Assembly (NCBI RefSeq): GCF_024586455.1
Contig: NC_065921.1
Coordinates: 83,512,163 to 83,576,162 of the forward strand
Length of the DNA: 64,000 nt
Direction of reading: 5' to 3'
From: Bactrocera neohumeralis
Lineage: Eukaryota > Arthropoda > Insecta > Diptera > Tephritidae
This document shows positions 34,130 through 46,870 of this stretch, in pieces. Under the pieces are notes generated by a model. The model worked only from the letters and a program-made list of their open reading frames with translations, was not told the origin of the DNA and ran no database searches. How positions within the stretch are numbered: position 1 is the first letter of the stretch; each line of letters starts with the position of its first letter. Position numbers and translations under genes: made by a program.

Positions 34130-34770
34130 CGTTTTAGTGTCCGTGAGTCTGTATGCGTGATTTAGTGACCCAGTTTTCGAGATATCGATCTGAAATTTTG
34201 CACACATTCTTTTCTTTCAAAAAAGCTGCATATTTATCGGAACCGCTGATATCGGACCACTGTAGCATATAGCTGCCATACAAACTGAACGATCGAATTC
34301 AAGTGCTTATAAGGGAAACTTCTACATTTGACGAGATATCTTCATGTAATTTGACAGAAACTATTATCTAAAGTCACCGTACAATTTCCGAAAAAATTGT
34401 TCAGATTGGACTAACATATCTTATAGCTGCCATACAAACTGAACAATCGTAATCAGGTACTCGTAAGAAAAACATTTTCATTTGACAAGATATCTTCACG
34501 AAATTTTTTGAGGAACTATTCCACAAGAAAGTAGACCAATTTTCGAAGAAATTGTTCAGATCGAACTACTATAGCATATAGCTTCCATACAAACTGAACG
34601 AAAGGGATCAAGTGCTTCTATGGAAAACTTTTACATCTGACGAGATATCTTCACGAATTTCCTTTAGGATTAATGTCTAAGGCAAAGATGTAATCTCCGA
34701 ACAAATAATTCAGATCGGATTATTATAGCATATAGCTGCCATAAGAACTGGCCGATCAAAATCAGTCTCA
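34130..34770 (-). repeat. 154-bp tandem repeat element, copy C (four units)
   Basis: Reverse-complement cores AGCTGCCATACAAACTGAAC lie at 34271, 34425, 34580 and 34734 (steps 154, 155, 154). The unique flank comes first on this strand (34140-34260: GTCCGTGAGTCTGTATG, CAGTTTTCGAGATATCGATC, TGAAATTTTGCACACATTC), which mirrors the right flank of copy A. The array ends abruptly at about 34770. Confidence 0.9.
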
Positions 34771-36600
34771 ACATGAATTCAGTCATCATTTTCATTTCAC
34801 CCGAAACACACAGAATTGAGAGCTACGTAAATATTGGTAAATACTCCACAAATGCGCAACAATTCACACTTCGACAGGCACACACACTAACGCGCCGGCG
34901 AATAACGCCACAAATGCCGCTGCTGCGTGTGTGGTTCAACGGCAATAAAATAAAAATTAAAACTGTAATAAAACAAAGCGAGCAAAAAGGAATGAAGAAA
35001 CGCCGATCATGCTCAGCTGGCATTATGAGAATCCTTTCTTCCTTGGCGCGGCTTATTGCCAGCATTTTTCGGCTATTCATCGCTGATGCCGGTTGATCTT
35101 GCCGCAAGCACGCACACACACTCCTACACAAAGTTCACACCACAATAATGCAACACATGCGTTCGCCTCATTTAAGACAAATTTCGGTTTTCCAAGACAT
35201 TGCATTTCGCTCTCATTTTCACATTTTAATGGCGTGCAACGTTGCAATCAAGCGTGAGTGCGCGCCACCAAAGTGTCTGCCGCAACAAATGGCATGCAGT
35301 TGTAAGTACTTGTGGGAAACCGTAAAAAATGAAGGCGAAAAGTGGCAGATAAGTAGGCACTTATGCGTAGGAGAGTGTGAGAGTGAGCGAGCAGGCAGCA
35401 ATTACAGCAATAAGTGTCAACGAAGAACGAAGTGCCTGTCGTTGCTTTCACTCGCACAGGCAGTGGAGAAACGCGTGCCCACACATATATGTTTTAATGC
35501 TAACAACAAAGCGTTGCACACCAACAGCGCCGAAGATCACACGAACGGACCGCCAACGCGTTATCCTTAAGTGTCCTTTATCGCATATTTAAAGTCAATT
35601 AGATCAATGGCGTTGATCGCCTTCGCACACGGAGCTCTGCGCAGGTATCAATGCACTTTATCCTTGCTGGTATTTTTGTTGTACTACTTACAGTTGTTGT
35701 TGTTGTAATTATGCCTTTTGTTGTTGTTCTACTACTTGCTCTTGTTGTTGTACTACTTACTGTTGTTCTTGGTAACCATTGTCATGCTGACTTGCATTGG
35801 CCAACTGGCGTTAGCTAAGCGCTCTGGGCTCTTCCACTTTCGACAGCAGATCCCTTGCGCTTAACCTTTTGTAATGATCGCTGCGTTCGCGCAACACACA
35901 AAAGCCGTGAAGCGAAGGCGTTGGCGATCACACTTGGCTAATAGCGTACATGCAACAGCGCTAAGCGCTAACAGATTGCGCTCGAATGCAGTTAATTAAT
36001 TTGGTTTTAACAGCGCAAACATGAAGGAGTGATTTATTTGCTCAAATATTTTTGACCTTTCATGCGCTTGAGTAGCCCCGCATTCTCCGCTACGTCGCTG
36101 TTGCCACACAGCGTCAGTTGGCATTGTCGGGGAATTGTGGTAGCAACCACTGTTGGCTCTGTGTGTTAGCCACGGCAGCAACTGTGATGAGCTCTCTCTT
36201 TAAATGCGGCTTAATTAATCTTATGCCGTCCAAACTTGCTCGACGGACGTAAAAGTGTGCTTTGTGCCCTTGCTGCGCTTGAAAAATATGAGTCAGCTCG
36301 CGATTCACATTTCTTTCTCCCATATGGTCGGCCTCATATTCAAATACCTTTGCCACACTCACATATTCAATTAAGTGTTTGAAATTTCTCCAAGTCCGCA
36401 TCATTACCGGCTTTTGCTGGCCCTGCCACATATCCCGGTTGACATATGGGCGTTTGCCACATTTTTCACACCACTGTTATTACGTCCCAACCGCACTCAT
36501 ATGCATTCCCATAACACTTTTTCGTGCTTAGCACTCTTAAATGCGCATAATTCATTGGAGTTCTTTTGCCTCTTTGCTAGATTAATTATGTAATTTGCTG
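34771..36600. other. single-copy-looking region, GC-richer, CAA/TTG rich
   Basis: No mobile-element motif. It contains TTG/TTGTTC runs at 35690-35775 and several open frames on both strands (for example 35148-35570) with no recognisable domain. Candidate for regulatory DNA or non-coding exons. Confidence 0.4.
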
Positions 36601-37225
36601 CTTTTAGGGCTGCATACCAAATTGAAGGTCATCAAATTGATGAAAATTTATTGTGGGATCTTTTAAGTAGTCATAAGTAAGCAGATTAGCTGCTTAAAAA
36701 TTCTCACAGTTTAAAATAACTGTATTTATTATGTTATGTTGTGATATGTGTTGGATAGTTAATAGTTGAGGGCGTCAAAATAATTTCAACCTGATCTGAT
36801 GATATTTGGAAAGAGTTCCCTCTATTATTATTATTTACAAGCGAATATACATATATCAAGTCTCGGCTTCTTCAGCATTGTAATGTTCTCAAAACGTTCC
36901 CTTGTAATAGAAATAACTTAGAATATAGTGGATCGGTATCAAACTGAACTTGTGGAAAGACCAGTATTCGTGATAGTAAGATTTAAGCTTCTTAGAATTT
37001 CTTTATGGTACATATAAGATATGAAGTTGTTCCCCAACTAAACTTGCCAACTTAAACTGATCTCTCTCCAAAGTTGGCAGCTAATTTCTTCATTCATACT
37101 TAAACTGATACGCCTCAAAACATATGAATTTGTTGCTTTGATTTTATTTGATTTATTAGTACATGATGTCTGCAATAATATTTTCGATATTTAAAGATAA
37201 AGATATTTTAAAGAAATTTGAAATC
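36601..37225. other. AT-rich intergenic DNA
   Basis: Nothing recognisable. It may contain decayed downstream parts of the mariner copy to its right, but no motif supports this. Confidence 0.4.
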
Positions 37226-37605
37226 TTAGCAATATCTGCAAATTTTCCACCTTTTTCGCGCATTATTGCAGTATTTGATCCACTTTTCGTCTCCTGTTAT
37301 CATTTGCTTCGGAAATTGTTCGATTTCATTTCGTTTCAGCAAAGAATCGCAGCTGTTAATTCGGTCCATTAAATTTCCCACAGACAATTCATGTGGTACC
37401 CAAACATCGAGCTTCTTTTTGTAGCCAGCCTTATTCAAAGTTCAACACCATTTGATGATGAATGTTAAGTTTCTTAGCGATGTCATGGTTGCTTATGTGA
37501 CGGTCTTGGTCAGTCTTTTCCATAATTGTATCGACTTTTCCAACGATAGGTCGACCAGAGTGAGGTGCGTCTTTCACATCGAAATTTACAGAACGGAAGC
37601 GAACG
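37226..37605 (-). pseudogene. mariner transposase N-terminal half fragment
   Basis: On the minus strand from 37605 the translation gives Val-Arg-Phe-Arg-Ser-Val-Asn-Phe-Asp-Val-Lys-Asp-Ala-Pro-His, then SerGlyArgProIleValGly, HisIleSerAsnHisAspIleAlaLysLysLeu (second helix-turn-helix) and, from 37438, AsnLysAlaGlyTyrLysLysLysLeuAspValTrpValPro-HisGluLeu, IleCys/Ser-CysAspSerLeuLeu and IleThrGlyAspGluLysTrpIle, which holds the first catalytic Asp. It stops soon after. This differs in family from the copy at 12.8 kb (the GlyAspGluLysTrp and LysLysLeuAspValTrp signatures). Truncated and frameshifted at 37438. Confidence 0.8.
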
Positions 37606-38689
37606 ACATCTAGAGCTCTGCCTCTACAATACTATTATGATCATTCTAGTAGAGCTAAATCATAGTCCAAGCTTACTTCCAACAAAGCTCTGCCGCAAAC
37701 TGGATTGCTCTACTAAGTCCTATGGAAATTATGTTTACTTTAAGAAACTCGTTTTAGCACTGAACAGTTTCTGAGCATTTTTTGTCAATATTTCGACACT
37801 CGACTCACAGGCATGTTCATGTATGGTATATGTCATTTCACAATAGAGGAAAGAGAAAGATGAGCGATTTGACAGAAGACCCAAAGTTTAATAAAAAATC
37901 ATAGGAAAATTATGAAGACCGTGAATTAAGGATGATGTAGACATTATTGGGAATAACTCCACTGATTTTTTTCTACTTCGTGTTTTCCTGGCTAAAATTT
38001 CGACACTTGACACGACCACGAATGTTCTTTGAGAGAAGTTTACAAAAATTGTTGAGGTCAACGAAATTTGGGGCTCTTAGTACTTTGTGCAGCAGCTTTC
38101 ATGAGTAATCGTAAAAGTAATCAAAATTATTTAGTGCAAATTGATAATGTGACATTTAATAACTTCCATTACGCTTGCGCATAGTCAAAGTAAATATTTC
38201 ACTGAGCTTAGTAAATCACATGCAGTTTGAACCTTAATTTCATTTTCCATTACAATCACATTACTTTACATTAAAACATGTAATTAGCATGAGAAAAGCT
38301 ATAAAGAGGAGCAGTTTAGAATTTACTAGAAATTTTGCATTAAGGGCAATAGTAATTGGTTAGTATTTAATTATGTGGTTGCTGCTGTACTGCATGACCA
38401 ATACAACACTCTTAAATGTAGGAAGATGGCGACAAAGCTTTGAAGCTTAAGTGTATGGAAAAATACAATATACATATGCATATCTATGTCTGTATGTGTG
38501 GGTAATATGAGTATTCCGAATTTAAGCGTAACTCAATAGGCGATAATTACTTTACATTTATGAGCAATTGACAGCATTGCCACCATGAAATGCACAACAA
38601 ATAAATGCATTTATCCAACTAGAAGCGTTAACTGTAATAAAAAGGTTTAACTATTTTACTTTTTCAAGGGGAAATAGTAGAACGAATAT
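37606..38689. other. intergenic DNA, nothing recognisable
   Basis: Unique-looking AT-rich sequence with no domain, repeat or promoter that can be argued. Confidence 0.45.
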
Positions 38690-40850
38690 GTATGTATGTA
38701 TATAAATTTTGAAAACAAAGTTTTTAAAGAAATAAAAATAATAAAAAATATGAAACAAAAGAATTTAAAATAACTTAAACAAAATAATTTGAAAAAAATG
38801 TTGAAACGAGTTAAAAAATAATTTAAAAATTACAAAAAATTAAAATTATAAAAAAAATATTTTTAAAAATACAAAAATATTTTACATATAAAAATTAATT
38901 TTTTTTAATTAGTTAATAAAAAAATTATAAAATAAAAAAATCACTAAAGAAATATGAGAACCTTAAAAAAATTTTTCAAATTAAAAATATTATATAATAA
39001 TGAAATATAATTAATAATGAAAATAATAAAAAATTAAAAGCAAACATTAAAAAATATGTTATATACATATATAGTATATAAAAAATGGAATAAATGAAAA
39101 AATAATTTAAATAAAATTATGTATCTACATATGTATGTATATAGTACTTACAACTTAAAAATAAAAGTAATAAAAAATATTTGAAGGCATACAAAAATTT
39201 TCAAAAATGTTTACATAAATGTAATATACAAAAAACAATAAAAAATAAAATTAATAATATTAAAAAAAAAATAAATAAAAATTATAAAAAAATTCTAATA
39301 AAAATGTAAGATATAAAACAACCAAAAAAACGTATTATATGTAAAAATTTAATCTATGTAATATTAAAAATAATAAATATAAAACAAAAAAATTAAAAAA
39401 GAATTTAAAAATAATTAAAAAAAAAATAAAAAAATATTTTTAGGCATACAAAACCATTTTTAATGTAAAATGTCAAATAATTAGAAAATATAATTAACAA
39501 TAAATTCGCAAAAAAAGTTAAAAAAAAAATATTTTTTGAAATACAACAACATTAAAAAAATATTTTAAATTAAAATATGTTTAATAAAAAAATATAATAA
39601 AACAAAAAATTGTAAAAATAACCAATTTCTGAAAGTTGAAAGGAAATAATAAAAAACATATTTATAAAAATTTTAAATATGTAACAAAAATGTTAAAAAT
39701 AATTAAATTAAGAAAAAGAAGAATTGAAAAATAAAAGTTATATTTTTAGAAATAAAAATCCTTAAAAAACATTTTAAATGAAAAAATTTAACGCAATTAA
39801 AACGCAAACATTAGAAGAATAACAAAATAAATAACAAAAAATTATAAAAAATAAAAAAAATTTAAATGCGAAAGCTTAAATAATTAAAAAAAATTATTTA
39901 AAAAATTAATAAATAAAAAAATTATAAAAAAACAAAAAAAAAATTTAAGTGTAAAAACTTGAATAATTATAATTATAAAAATTATTTAAGTTCTTACATT
40001 TAATTTTTTTTTTAACATTTTTTCTTTTTTTATTATCCTTTGAATTTTTTTTATAATTAATAATAATTTTTAATAAAAAAACCAAAAATAAAATTAAAAA
40101 ACTATTTTTTAAAAACAAAAACATTAAAAAATATTTTGTATGCAAATATGTAAATGTGTTTATCCATACTGAGAAAACATAATAAATAATAAAAGTTTAA
40201 TAATAAATTGTTTTTAAAAAGTTAAAAGAAAATATAAAACAATATACATAGATAAAATTAAAAAAATGAACAAAGATGTTAAAAATAAAAAAAAAAAATA
40301 ATAATTAAAAAATAAAAATAATAATAAAAAATTTTTGGAAATACAAAAACATTAAAAAAAATAATGAAAATGAAAATAATTAAAACAATTAGAAAACAAA
40401 TTTAAAAGAATTAAAAAAATTAAGAATAAAATATAATAAATTACAAGAAAAAATTAAAAGAACATTTAGAAGAATAAAAAAGTATTTAAAATTAATTTAA
40501 AAATTTATTATTATAAATAGTTAAAAAGAAAAAACAAACAGAAAAATTAATAATAAAAATATGAAAAGTTAAAAGAAACAATTAAAATAACATTAAAAAA
40601 AAGGAAAAGAATTGAAAAAATAATTATAATAAATAATTTAAAAAATATGTTGAGAAATACAAAACCATTTTTATTGTAAAAATTTTGCATTATTAAAAAT
40701 ATTTTTGAAAAATTATATTTAAAACAAAAAATAAAAAAAAAAAATTAAGAAAAAAATTGAATCTAAAAAAAATAATTAGAAAATAAAGTGATGCTTGAAA
40801 TTAAAGAGTTTCAAAAAATTAAATACAATATGTAGTAATTAGAAAATCAA
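38690..40850. repeat. A-rich low-complexity tract of about 2.2 kb
   Basis: Almost entirely A and T, with A far more common than T on the given strand and G/C rare. Words such as AAAATAATAAAA, AAAAATTTTTAAA and ACATTAAAAAA recur without a fixed period. The single T-rich island (about 39995-40085) includes a minus-strand frame that is compositional noise. The edges are abrupt, at TATGTATGTATATAAATTTTG on the left and GAAAATCAAACGGTTTC on the right. Confidence 0.85.
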
Positions 40851-41929
40851 ACGGTTTCTATTTATCGCCATTGAAAATCTGAAAATCAGCGCTTTGAAAG
40901 TTCGCCGTTTAATGCCTGATTCTACGTAATTTAATTGCATGAACAATTGCATTTAATTTAATGAACGGATAACATGACGATTATAGTGTAAATACCACAG
41001 GCAACACATGTCAGCAAAAAATTATAAAAAAAAAACAAAAACAACAACTATAGTCACGGCTAATGTTGCTTGCGGTGGCATCAAATACCGAGTTTATACG
41101 AGTAAATATGAGTGCATGTGTGTGTATGTTGTTGCAAGCGTAAACTGTCAACAGCTGAGTTGCCATTAAAAAAAAGAATAAGTAAAAGAAATCTGTCTAA
41201 AACCGAAACCGCTTTAACGGTGCAGCGCAAGGCTTTTCCGCGAAGAAGATTTTACACGAAAAAACAAATCGAGAAAAGTTTCCAATTTGAAGTTGGCCAC
41301 TTTGACATGTGCCGCCCCATGTGGCACGCGATATCTTAAACGGTCTTTGCTGTTGTTGTCAACTTGTTAACTGTTGTCCAGCGGAAACTATTATCGGCCG
41401 ACACATTTGGCGGCATTTACTTAAAGTTATATATGATTTGTTGTTGTTCAACGCTTTTGTTGTTGTAGCTGTGTAACATTTTGGCCACATCATTGCCGTT
41501 AAATCAACAAAAATGAAATTGTAGCAAATCAATTTTCATTAGTAGATAATGTACACCAACAACAAAAGAAAAACCGCATAAAACTGGCGAATGGCTTGGC
41601 GCGCATGCGCAGTGTGCACACGCTTACGGGCGCCGGCAGCAAAGTAGTCGCAAGAAATGCGCTTTAATTGGAGGGAAAATGCAACGGCTTACAAGCCAAC
41701 TAAGCAGCGCTAATGCGCGCACACATACACATATGTATGTATGTATGTATAAACATATGTACATACATATATCTACTTGTGAAGGTTTGAATGTGTTTTG
41801 TTGCTAGCACAAGCATCTAGATGTCTATACCTTGCATAGTATTTATAGCACTAAGATTGCCACGTAGTGTGTACTACCTAAAAAGTGACGTTGGGGACCT
41901 TATAACAGATGATTGGCGTAATTTTACCC
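40851..41929. other. single-copy-looking region with TATG microsatellite
   Basis: Balanced composition; CAA/TTG runs (41035-41050, 41440-41470); a CGCGCATGCGCA palindrome (41600-41611); TATG/TACA microsatellite at 41721-41770. The frame 41112-41339 has no recognisable domain. Confidence 0.4.
41601..41610. promoter_or_regulatory. NRF1/Ewg-type palindrome GCGCATGCGC
   Basis: CGCGCATGCGCA at 41600-41611 matches the NRF-1/Ewg consensus YGCGCAYGCGCR at every position. It lies in a GC-rich pocket with CGGGCGCCGG downstream. Function is inferred from the motif alone. Confidence 0.4.
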
Positions 41930-42890
41930 ATGCCCCTCTGGCCTTCATTATATACGCGAGCTAAACCCTCAGTTTTCGAGTTATCCAGCTAAGCTTTCGC
42001 ATATGCACTTTTCTCTACAAGAAGCTTTTCATATAATGAAATTGCTGATATCGAACTACTATAGCATATAGCTGCCATACAAACTGAACGATCGGTATCA
42101 AATGCTTGTATGGAAATTTTTTTTATTTGACTAGCTAGCTTAACAAAATTTGGCATGGCTTATTTTCTAAGGTCACAATGTAATTTTCCCAGAAATTGTG
42201 CAGATCGGATTACTATAGCATATAGCTGTCATACAAACATACCCATGAAACTCAAGTCCTTGTATGGAAAACGTTTTTATTTGACGAGATATCTTCACAA
42301 AATTTAACATGAGTTATTTTCCAAAGCAATGCTATAATCTCCGAACAAATCGTTTTTATGGGATCTCTATAGAGTATAGCTGTCATACAAACTGACCGTT
42401 CCAAAACGAACTCTTGTATAGAAAACTTTTTCATGTTCCGAGCTATCTTCACAAAATTTGGTGTGAATTATTTTCTAAGTGAATGCTATGATATCCAAAG
42501 CAATCGTTCTGATCGGATCACTATAGGATATAGCTGCCATACAAACTGATCGATCAAACTCAAGTCCTTGTATGGAAAACTTCTTTATTTCACGAGGTAT
42601 TGTCTTGAAATTCGGCACAGCTTATTATTTCAGACAATAATTTAATCTCTGAAGAAAATATTCAAATCGGATAACTATAACATATAGCTGTCATACAAAC
42701 AGATTCATGAAAATCAAGTTCTTGTATGAAAAACTTTTTTATTTGAGGAGTGAGCTTCGCGAAATTCAGTAGAGCTTGTTATTTTGGACAATAATACAAT
42801 CACTGAAGAAAGCGTTCGGATCGGCTCACTATAACATATAGCTGCCATACAAACTGAGCGCTGAAAAGCATGAAAAAAATATTTTTACAC
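41930..42890 (-). repeat. 154-bp tandem repeat element, copy D (six units)
   Basis: Reverse cores at 42070, 42234, 42378, 42532, 42686 and 42840 (steps 164, 144, 154, 154, 154). The flank at 41935-42060 (CAGTTTTCGAGTTATCCAGC, GCATATGCACTTTTC, GAAATTGCTGATATCGAAC) aligns with that of copy C. This is the longest copy in the window. Confidence 0.9.
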
Positions 42891-44329
42891 CTTTTTATGC
42901 TAAAACAAACGCAACTGTGTAGGGTATTTATTAGTTATCAACTTTTTTCTTGTATTAATCACACTTAGAAGCCGTTCATTTGGCTTGCGCTCGCTGCAAC
43001 AACACGCACACATGCATATATGCAATTTTATACACATACATACATAAATAACTTTCCACTTTGAATATTTATATTACAAACGCTGCCTTTTCTACTCAAA
43101 TAAGTGCTTTCAGCTACACATATGCAACGACACACACATATGTATATACAGAAAAATAAGTGAAAACAAATATACATACATATGTATGCGCATACTTTCC
43201 ACTGCTTGGCTTGCAACAACCAACCAAATTTCAATAAATTGTTTGCCTAACCACTACTTGTGCCCATATCTATAGCCAGATACATATTTAACACTATTTA
43301 CATGTCTCCATATGTATGTATGTATATGTGTTTGCCTGTGTGTGCCTTGTTGTCACTCAGTTTTTCCTATCACTGTGTGTGTTTGTGCATAACTAAAAGG
43401 CATTACGAAATTGCATTTGCTTTGGAGAATAAATCAAAAATGTTTAGAAGCCAAAATGCACACCATCATTATTATTTATGACTCGAAATGCTAGAGACAC
43501 ACACATAAACACATGTGCATGTTTAGTGTTTAATGCATAGAAGCAATGTAGTAGCCACATAGTATCAGCGTGTAAGCACAAGCGCTGCACTTCAATCGGA
43601 TTTTTACTGTATTTACTAATAGAATTCGTTACAAGCAATACACACACACATACAAATGCTCTTATATACAGAAATACACACATATACATATATACAAATC
43701 TAAACACAAATCTTAACACATAGCACATATACTACACATACACACTCATTTCAAACTGCAGCGTATTCCTAAGCTTCGCCGCGCTTATTTGTGTGAAAAT
43801 GATGAACTCACGCGCCACGCCATTGTTGCCACCGCTGCCATAACTCAATGTCAAATTAGTGATATTTAACTTGTGATTAACTGTATTTCGAAAGGGTTGA
43901 GCGAAAGTTGTCTCAGCTACTCTCACATTGATTTGCCTCGAGTTGACGCAGTAAAGATACTGGCAAGGGAACTATAGAAGAACTATAGAATGTAGAAGTG
44001 GCTGCAGGAGCAGCAGTTAAGAACATATTTATAAATGTTTACAGCTGATCCTGGTACTTAAATGCATATATATATGTATATATACATGGTTAAAAATATA
44101 CAAAAAAATTTATTTAAATAGACCAGTCCGGGTCAAATTTGATCTTAAGTGTCAAGCGCTTGAGCATAAGAAAATTAATACATAATCAATTCTTCAATTT
44201 GCCTGACAAGCGTTTAGTCAATATGATAGATTAGACATGTATTTAGAAGATTGTTAAACCACATCTCAAACTTAGATACACACGAGAACAGTTTGATAAG
44301 TTTATTCATAGATACTTTTCCTTAAAAAT
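42891..44329. other. intergenic DNA rich in CATA/TATG words
   Basis: Several TATG/CATA and CACA microsatellite stretches (43020-43050, 43130-43190, 43310-43335, 43630-43745, 44060-44085). No domain or transposon motif; listed frames are microsatellite-derived. Confidence 0.45.
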
Positions 44330-44895
44330 TTTTTCTACTCCTCGAAACACTTTTCATAAGCACTTTTTCAGCTTCTTTAGCGAATTTTGTTTTATCTCTT
44401 CGATCGAATGAATGCCGGTTCCATTCCGATGACTCTTGACTTGTTTATCTGCCAAACTCAAAACCTCATGCCTCATCGCGCGATTAATGATGCCCAAAGA
44501 GACCTGTTTACTGTGCTCTTTTTGAAAAAAAAAATCAGCAATATCGTGATGAGTTGTGCAAGAACGTGTCTCATACCCAAAATATCTACCAAATCAGCGC
44601 GAGATACGTCGAGCTCCCTTGCCTTATTTCTAACACTTTCCTGACGATTTTCAAGCACCATATCCTGCACTTCCCTGTACTTTAGTGTTGAAATATTGAA
44701 ACATTTCCTGTCAAAATCACCAGTTTTTGCCAAAATCTGTTTCGAAACTGTTAAGCTTTTTTGTAGCTCTTTCAGCACCTACCAATGAAGCTGGAGTACG
44801 GAATTTTGTGGTCTGAAACATTTGCCTTAAATTCTTTCGGCATACTTTGCGGACTTTTTCAACCATTTGCGACATGACTGATTTTTCTGTGGATT
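44330..44895 (-). pseudogene. internally deleted mariner copy
   Basis: Minus-strand reading keeps the N-terminal region (MetSerGlnMetValGluLys near 44880, ValLeuGluAsnArgGln-GluSerValArgAsnLysAla, AspValSerArgAlaAspLeuValAspIleLeuGlyMet). It then jumps to the C-terminal HisSerIleGluGluIleLysGln-AsnSerLeuLysLysLeu. Its DNA aligns in two blocks with the 12.89-12.98 kb and 13.46-13.66 kb parts of the other mariner, so the catalytic core is deleted. It is non-coding as it stands. Confidence 0.75.
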
Positions 44896-45388
44896 GAAAC
44901 TTTTATCGTGCTTGAACTCTACTTCTTACACTACTAACCACCTCTACTTGAAAGGCTCTAAGACTTCGTGTTAGAGAAAAAAAAAGATATTGTTGATTTG
45001 TTCCTACGCTCCAGCCGGAAGTACTGTATATGTATCGTATATGTAGTCTATGATCTCTGGAACTTTATGATATACTCAAATGATATATTTCTGCGTATGA
45101 AAACACTTTCGTAATCATATCGAAACTCTTATAGGAGCCTTTTGTCCAAAAGTGGCATTCTAATATATTTACGCCACTCACAACCTCCCTCTCATGAATC
45201 ACTCGTAGCGTACTCTACCAATATACATATGTATATCAAAACCGAGCATTCATTTCCTGTTTAGTTAACGACTATGTAATCATAAGCGTCTCTATAGCCC
45301 TAAAGGACCAGATTCTTTAAACGAAAATTTAATTTTTTCAACTTTAACTTGTCATATACTACTATTTTCTGGTGCCGAAACGTTCAGA
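44896..45388. other. intergenic DNA between two mariner remnants
   Basis: Nothing recognisable. It separates oppositely oriented mariner pieces of different families. Confidence 0.45.
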
Positions 45389-45605
45389 ATGTTGGCCTTC
45401 GGTGATAATTGTTTGTCGCGATCCAGTGTTTTTAATTGTTACAAATTACTCAGAAAGAGTCGAGAACGCGCTGACAAAAAATCATATCTAGGACGGCCAT
45501 CAATGTCAACTGATGATCGATACGTCAATAAAATAAGGAATCGGTGCTTGAGGATCGACGATAACAGTCAGAGATCTTACTGGCATCGTTGAAACTTTTA
45601 TTTTA
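45389..45605 (+). pseudogene. mariner transposase N-terminal fragment
   Basis: The frame reads Phe-Gly-Asp-Asn-Cys-Leu-Ser-Arg-Ser-Ser-Val-Phe, LysSerArgGluArgAlaAsp, then GlyArgProSerMetSerThrAspAspArgTyrVal, the first helix-turn-helix and Gly-Arg-Pro linker of a mariner transposase. A frameshift follows and the other frame gives AspLeuThrGlyIleValGlu. No catalytic residues remain. Confidence 0.75.
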
Positions 45606-45689
45606 ATCCTTACATTTGAAACTCAGACAATTTTCTCTTAAGTTTTCAGTTGGCTTTGATATCTGTATAGTTTAGGTAGGGTTCAGTTT

Positions 45690-45925
45690 TGGTAACTAGT
45701 GATGCCCGTTGGAGTGCCGTTACGTAGTTCGTGAAAAGTAGTGGCTTCTTTCAAGCTTCCAGCGCTTGATGTGTATTTCAACAAGTTCTGCGGTCTCAAT
45801 ATCGACTACTCTTCCTGTGTTTTATGCCGTTGTCTCGTTAGTTTGGGACAAGCGTACACGAAATGCTCTATTGTTTCCCTTACGCCTTGCTCTTGACATT
45901 TTCTGCAGTCATGATCGATAGAACT
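45690..45925 (-). pseudogene. LINE 3'-end zinc-knuckle fragment
   Basis: On the minus strand the translation gives HisAspCysArgLysCysGlnGluGlnGly, IleGluHisPheValTyrAlaCysProLysLeuThrArgGln, followed on the left by a GluIleHisIleLys-like stretch. This CysxxCys...His...Cys arrangement is the C-terminal knuckle of a LINE ORF2. Broken by frameshifts. Confidence 0.6.
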
Positions 45926-46870
45926 TGGTTTAGACTTGGCTAAGGCTCTCTAATCAATTCGACAGCTGTCACTTTTAACAACGATTGGATCTGTATGTAT
46001 ATTTTAGCCTGCCATTCCGTGCTGGATTCTTAATTGAGAATATATATGTAGAAACCTTACTAATAAATATAGGAGATATTTACATATCGTCACCTAAAAT
46101 GCAAAATAATGTCACATCACATATCATAAGTTAGAAAAAAGGATATAATAGAAACCACTCATATTGAAACACAATTTGAGTTTGAATTTTGGCTATAAAA
46201 TGGTTATATATTAGATATATGTATCTGGCAGTGGCAGCTGAAAGTTTTGAGCTACATATAAGTAGTATGATTTAGTGAATTGTAAGCAATAAAAAACTCA
46301 ATTTCGATTTTACTGAAGATGCATTGTTTTGCATTTTAAGGGACGATACATTCTCAACGTTGGATTAAAGCTTCGCACAATTTTTCCTTTACATATTTTG
46401 TGTATTTGAATGAATTACGTGAACCAACACAAATTTTTTAAATAAAAATTGTAATGAAAATAATAAATAAATGTGATAACTATCTTCGAAAAACAACATT
46501 TTTATGTTTTTATATACATACATACTATCAGTGCTTGGTATACTGCTGGACTTCAAGCGGATTTCTTCTTCCATTTGTTCTGTTCTATACGTATCGGATA
46601 AATGGTGGGGCCTACAACTACATATATTCTGAGAAGCTATTGGATTTTATGAAGAGCTCATAAATATATGTTGTATGTGTTTAGAAATTCGGTGTTGGTT
46701 AACAAGAGGCGAACGAGTCAGTCATAGTCAAATTTGAGATGGTTAACGCTGCGGTATGTAATCTCTTATACAAAATGCAATAAATAATTGCTCAAAAAAA
46801 TATCTTACTTATTAATTTTTAATATTTTACCAAAAAAAATCTAACAATATTCACTCCTCACTCTTGTTAA
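45926..46870. other. AT-rich intergenic DNA
   Basis: No recognisable element. Frames at 46389-46574 and 46454-46663 overlap in opposite strands and are unrecognised. Confidence 0.45.
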
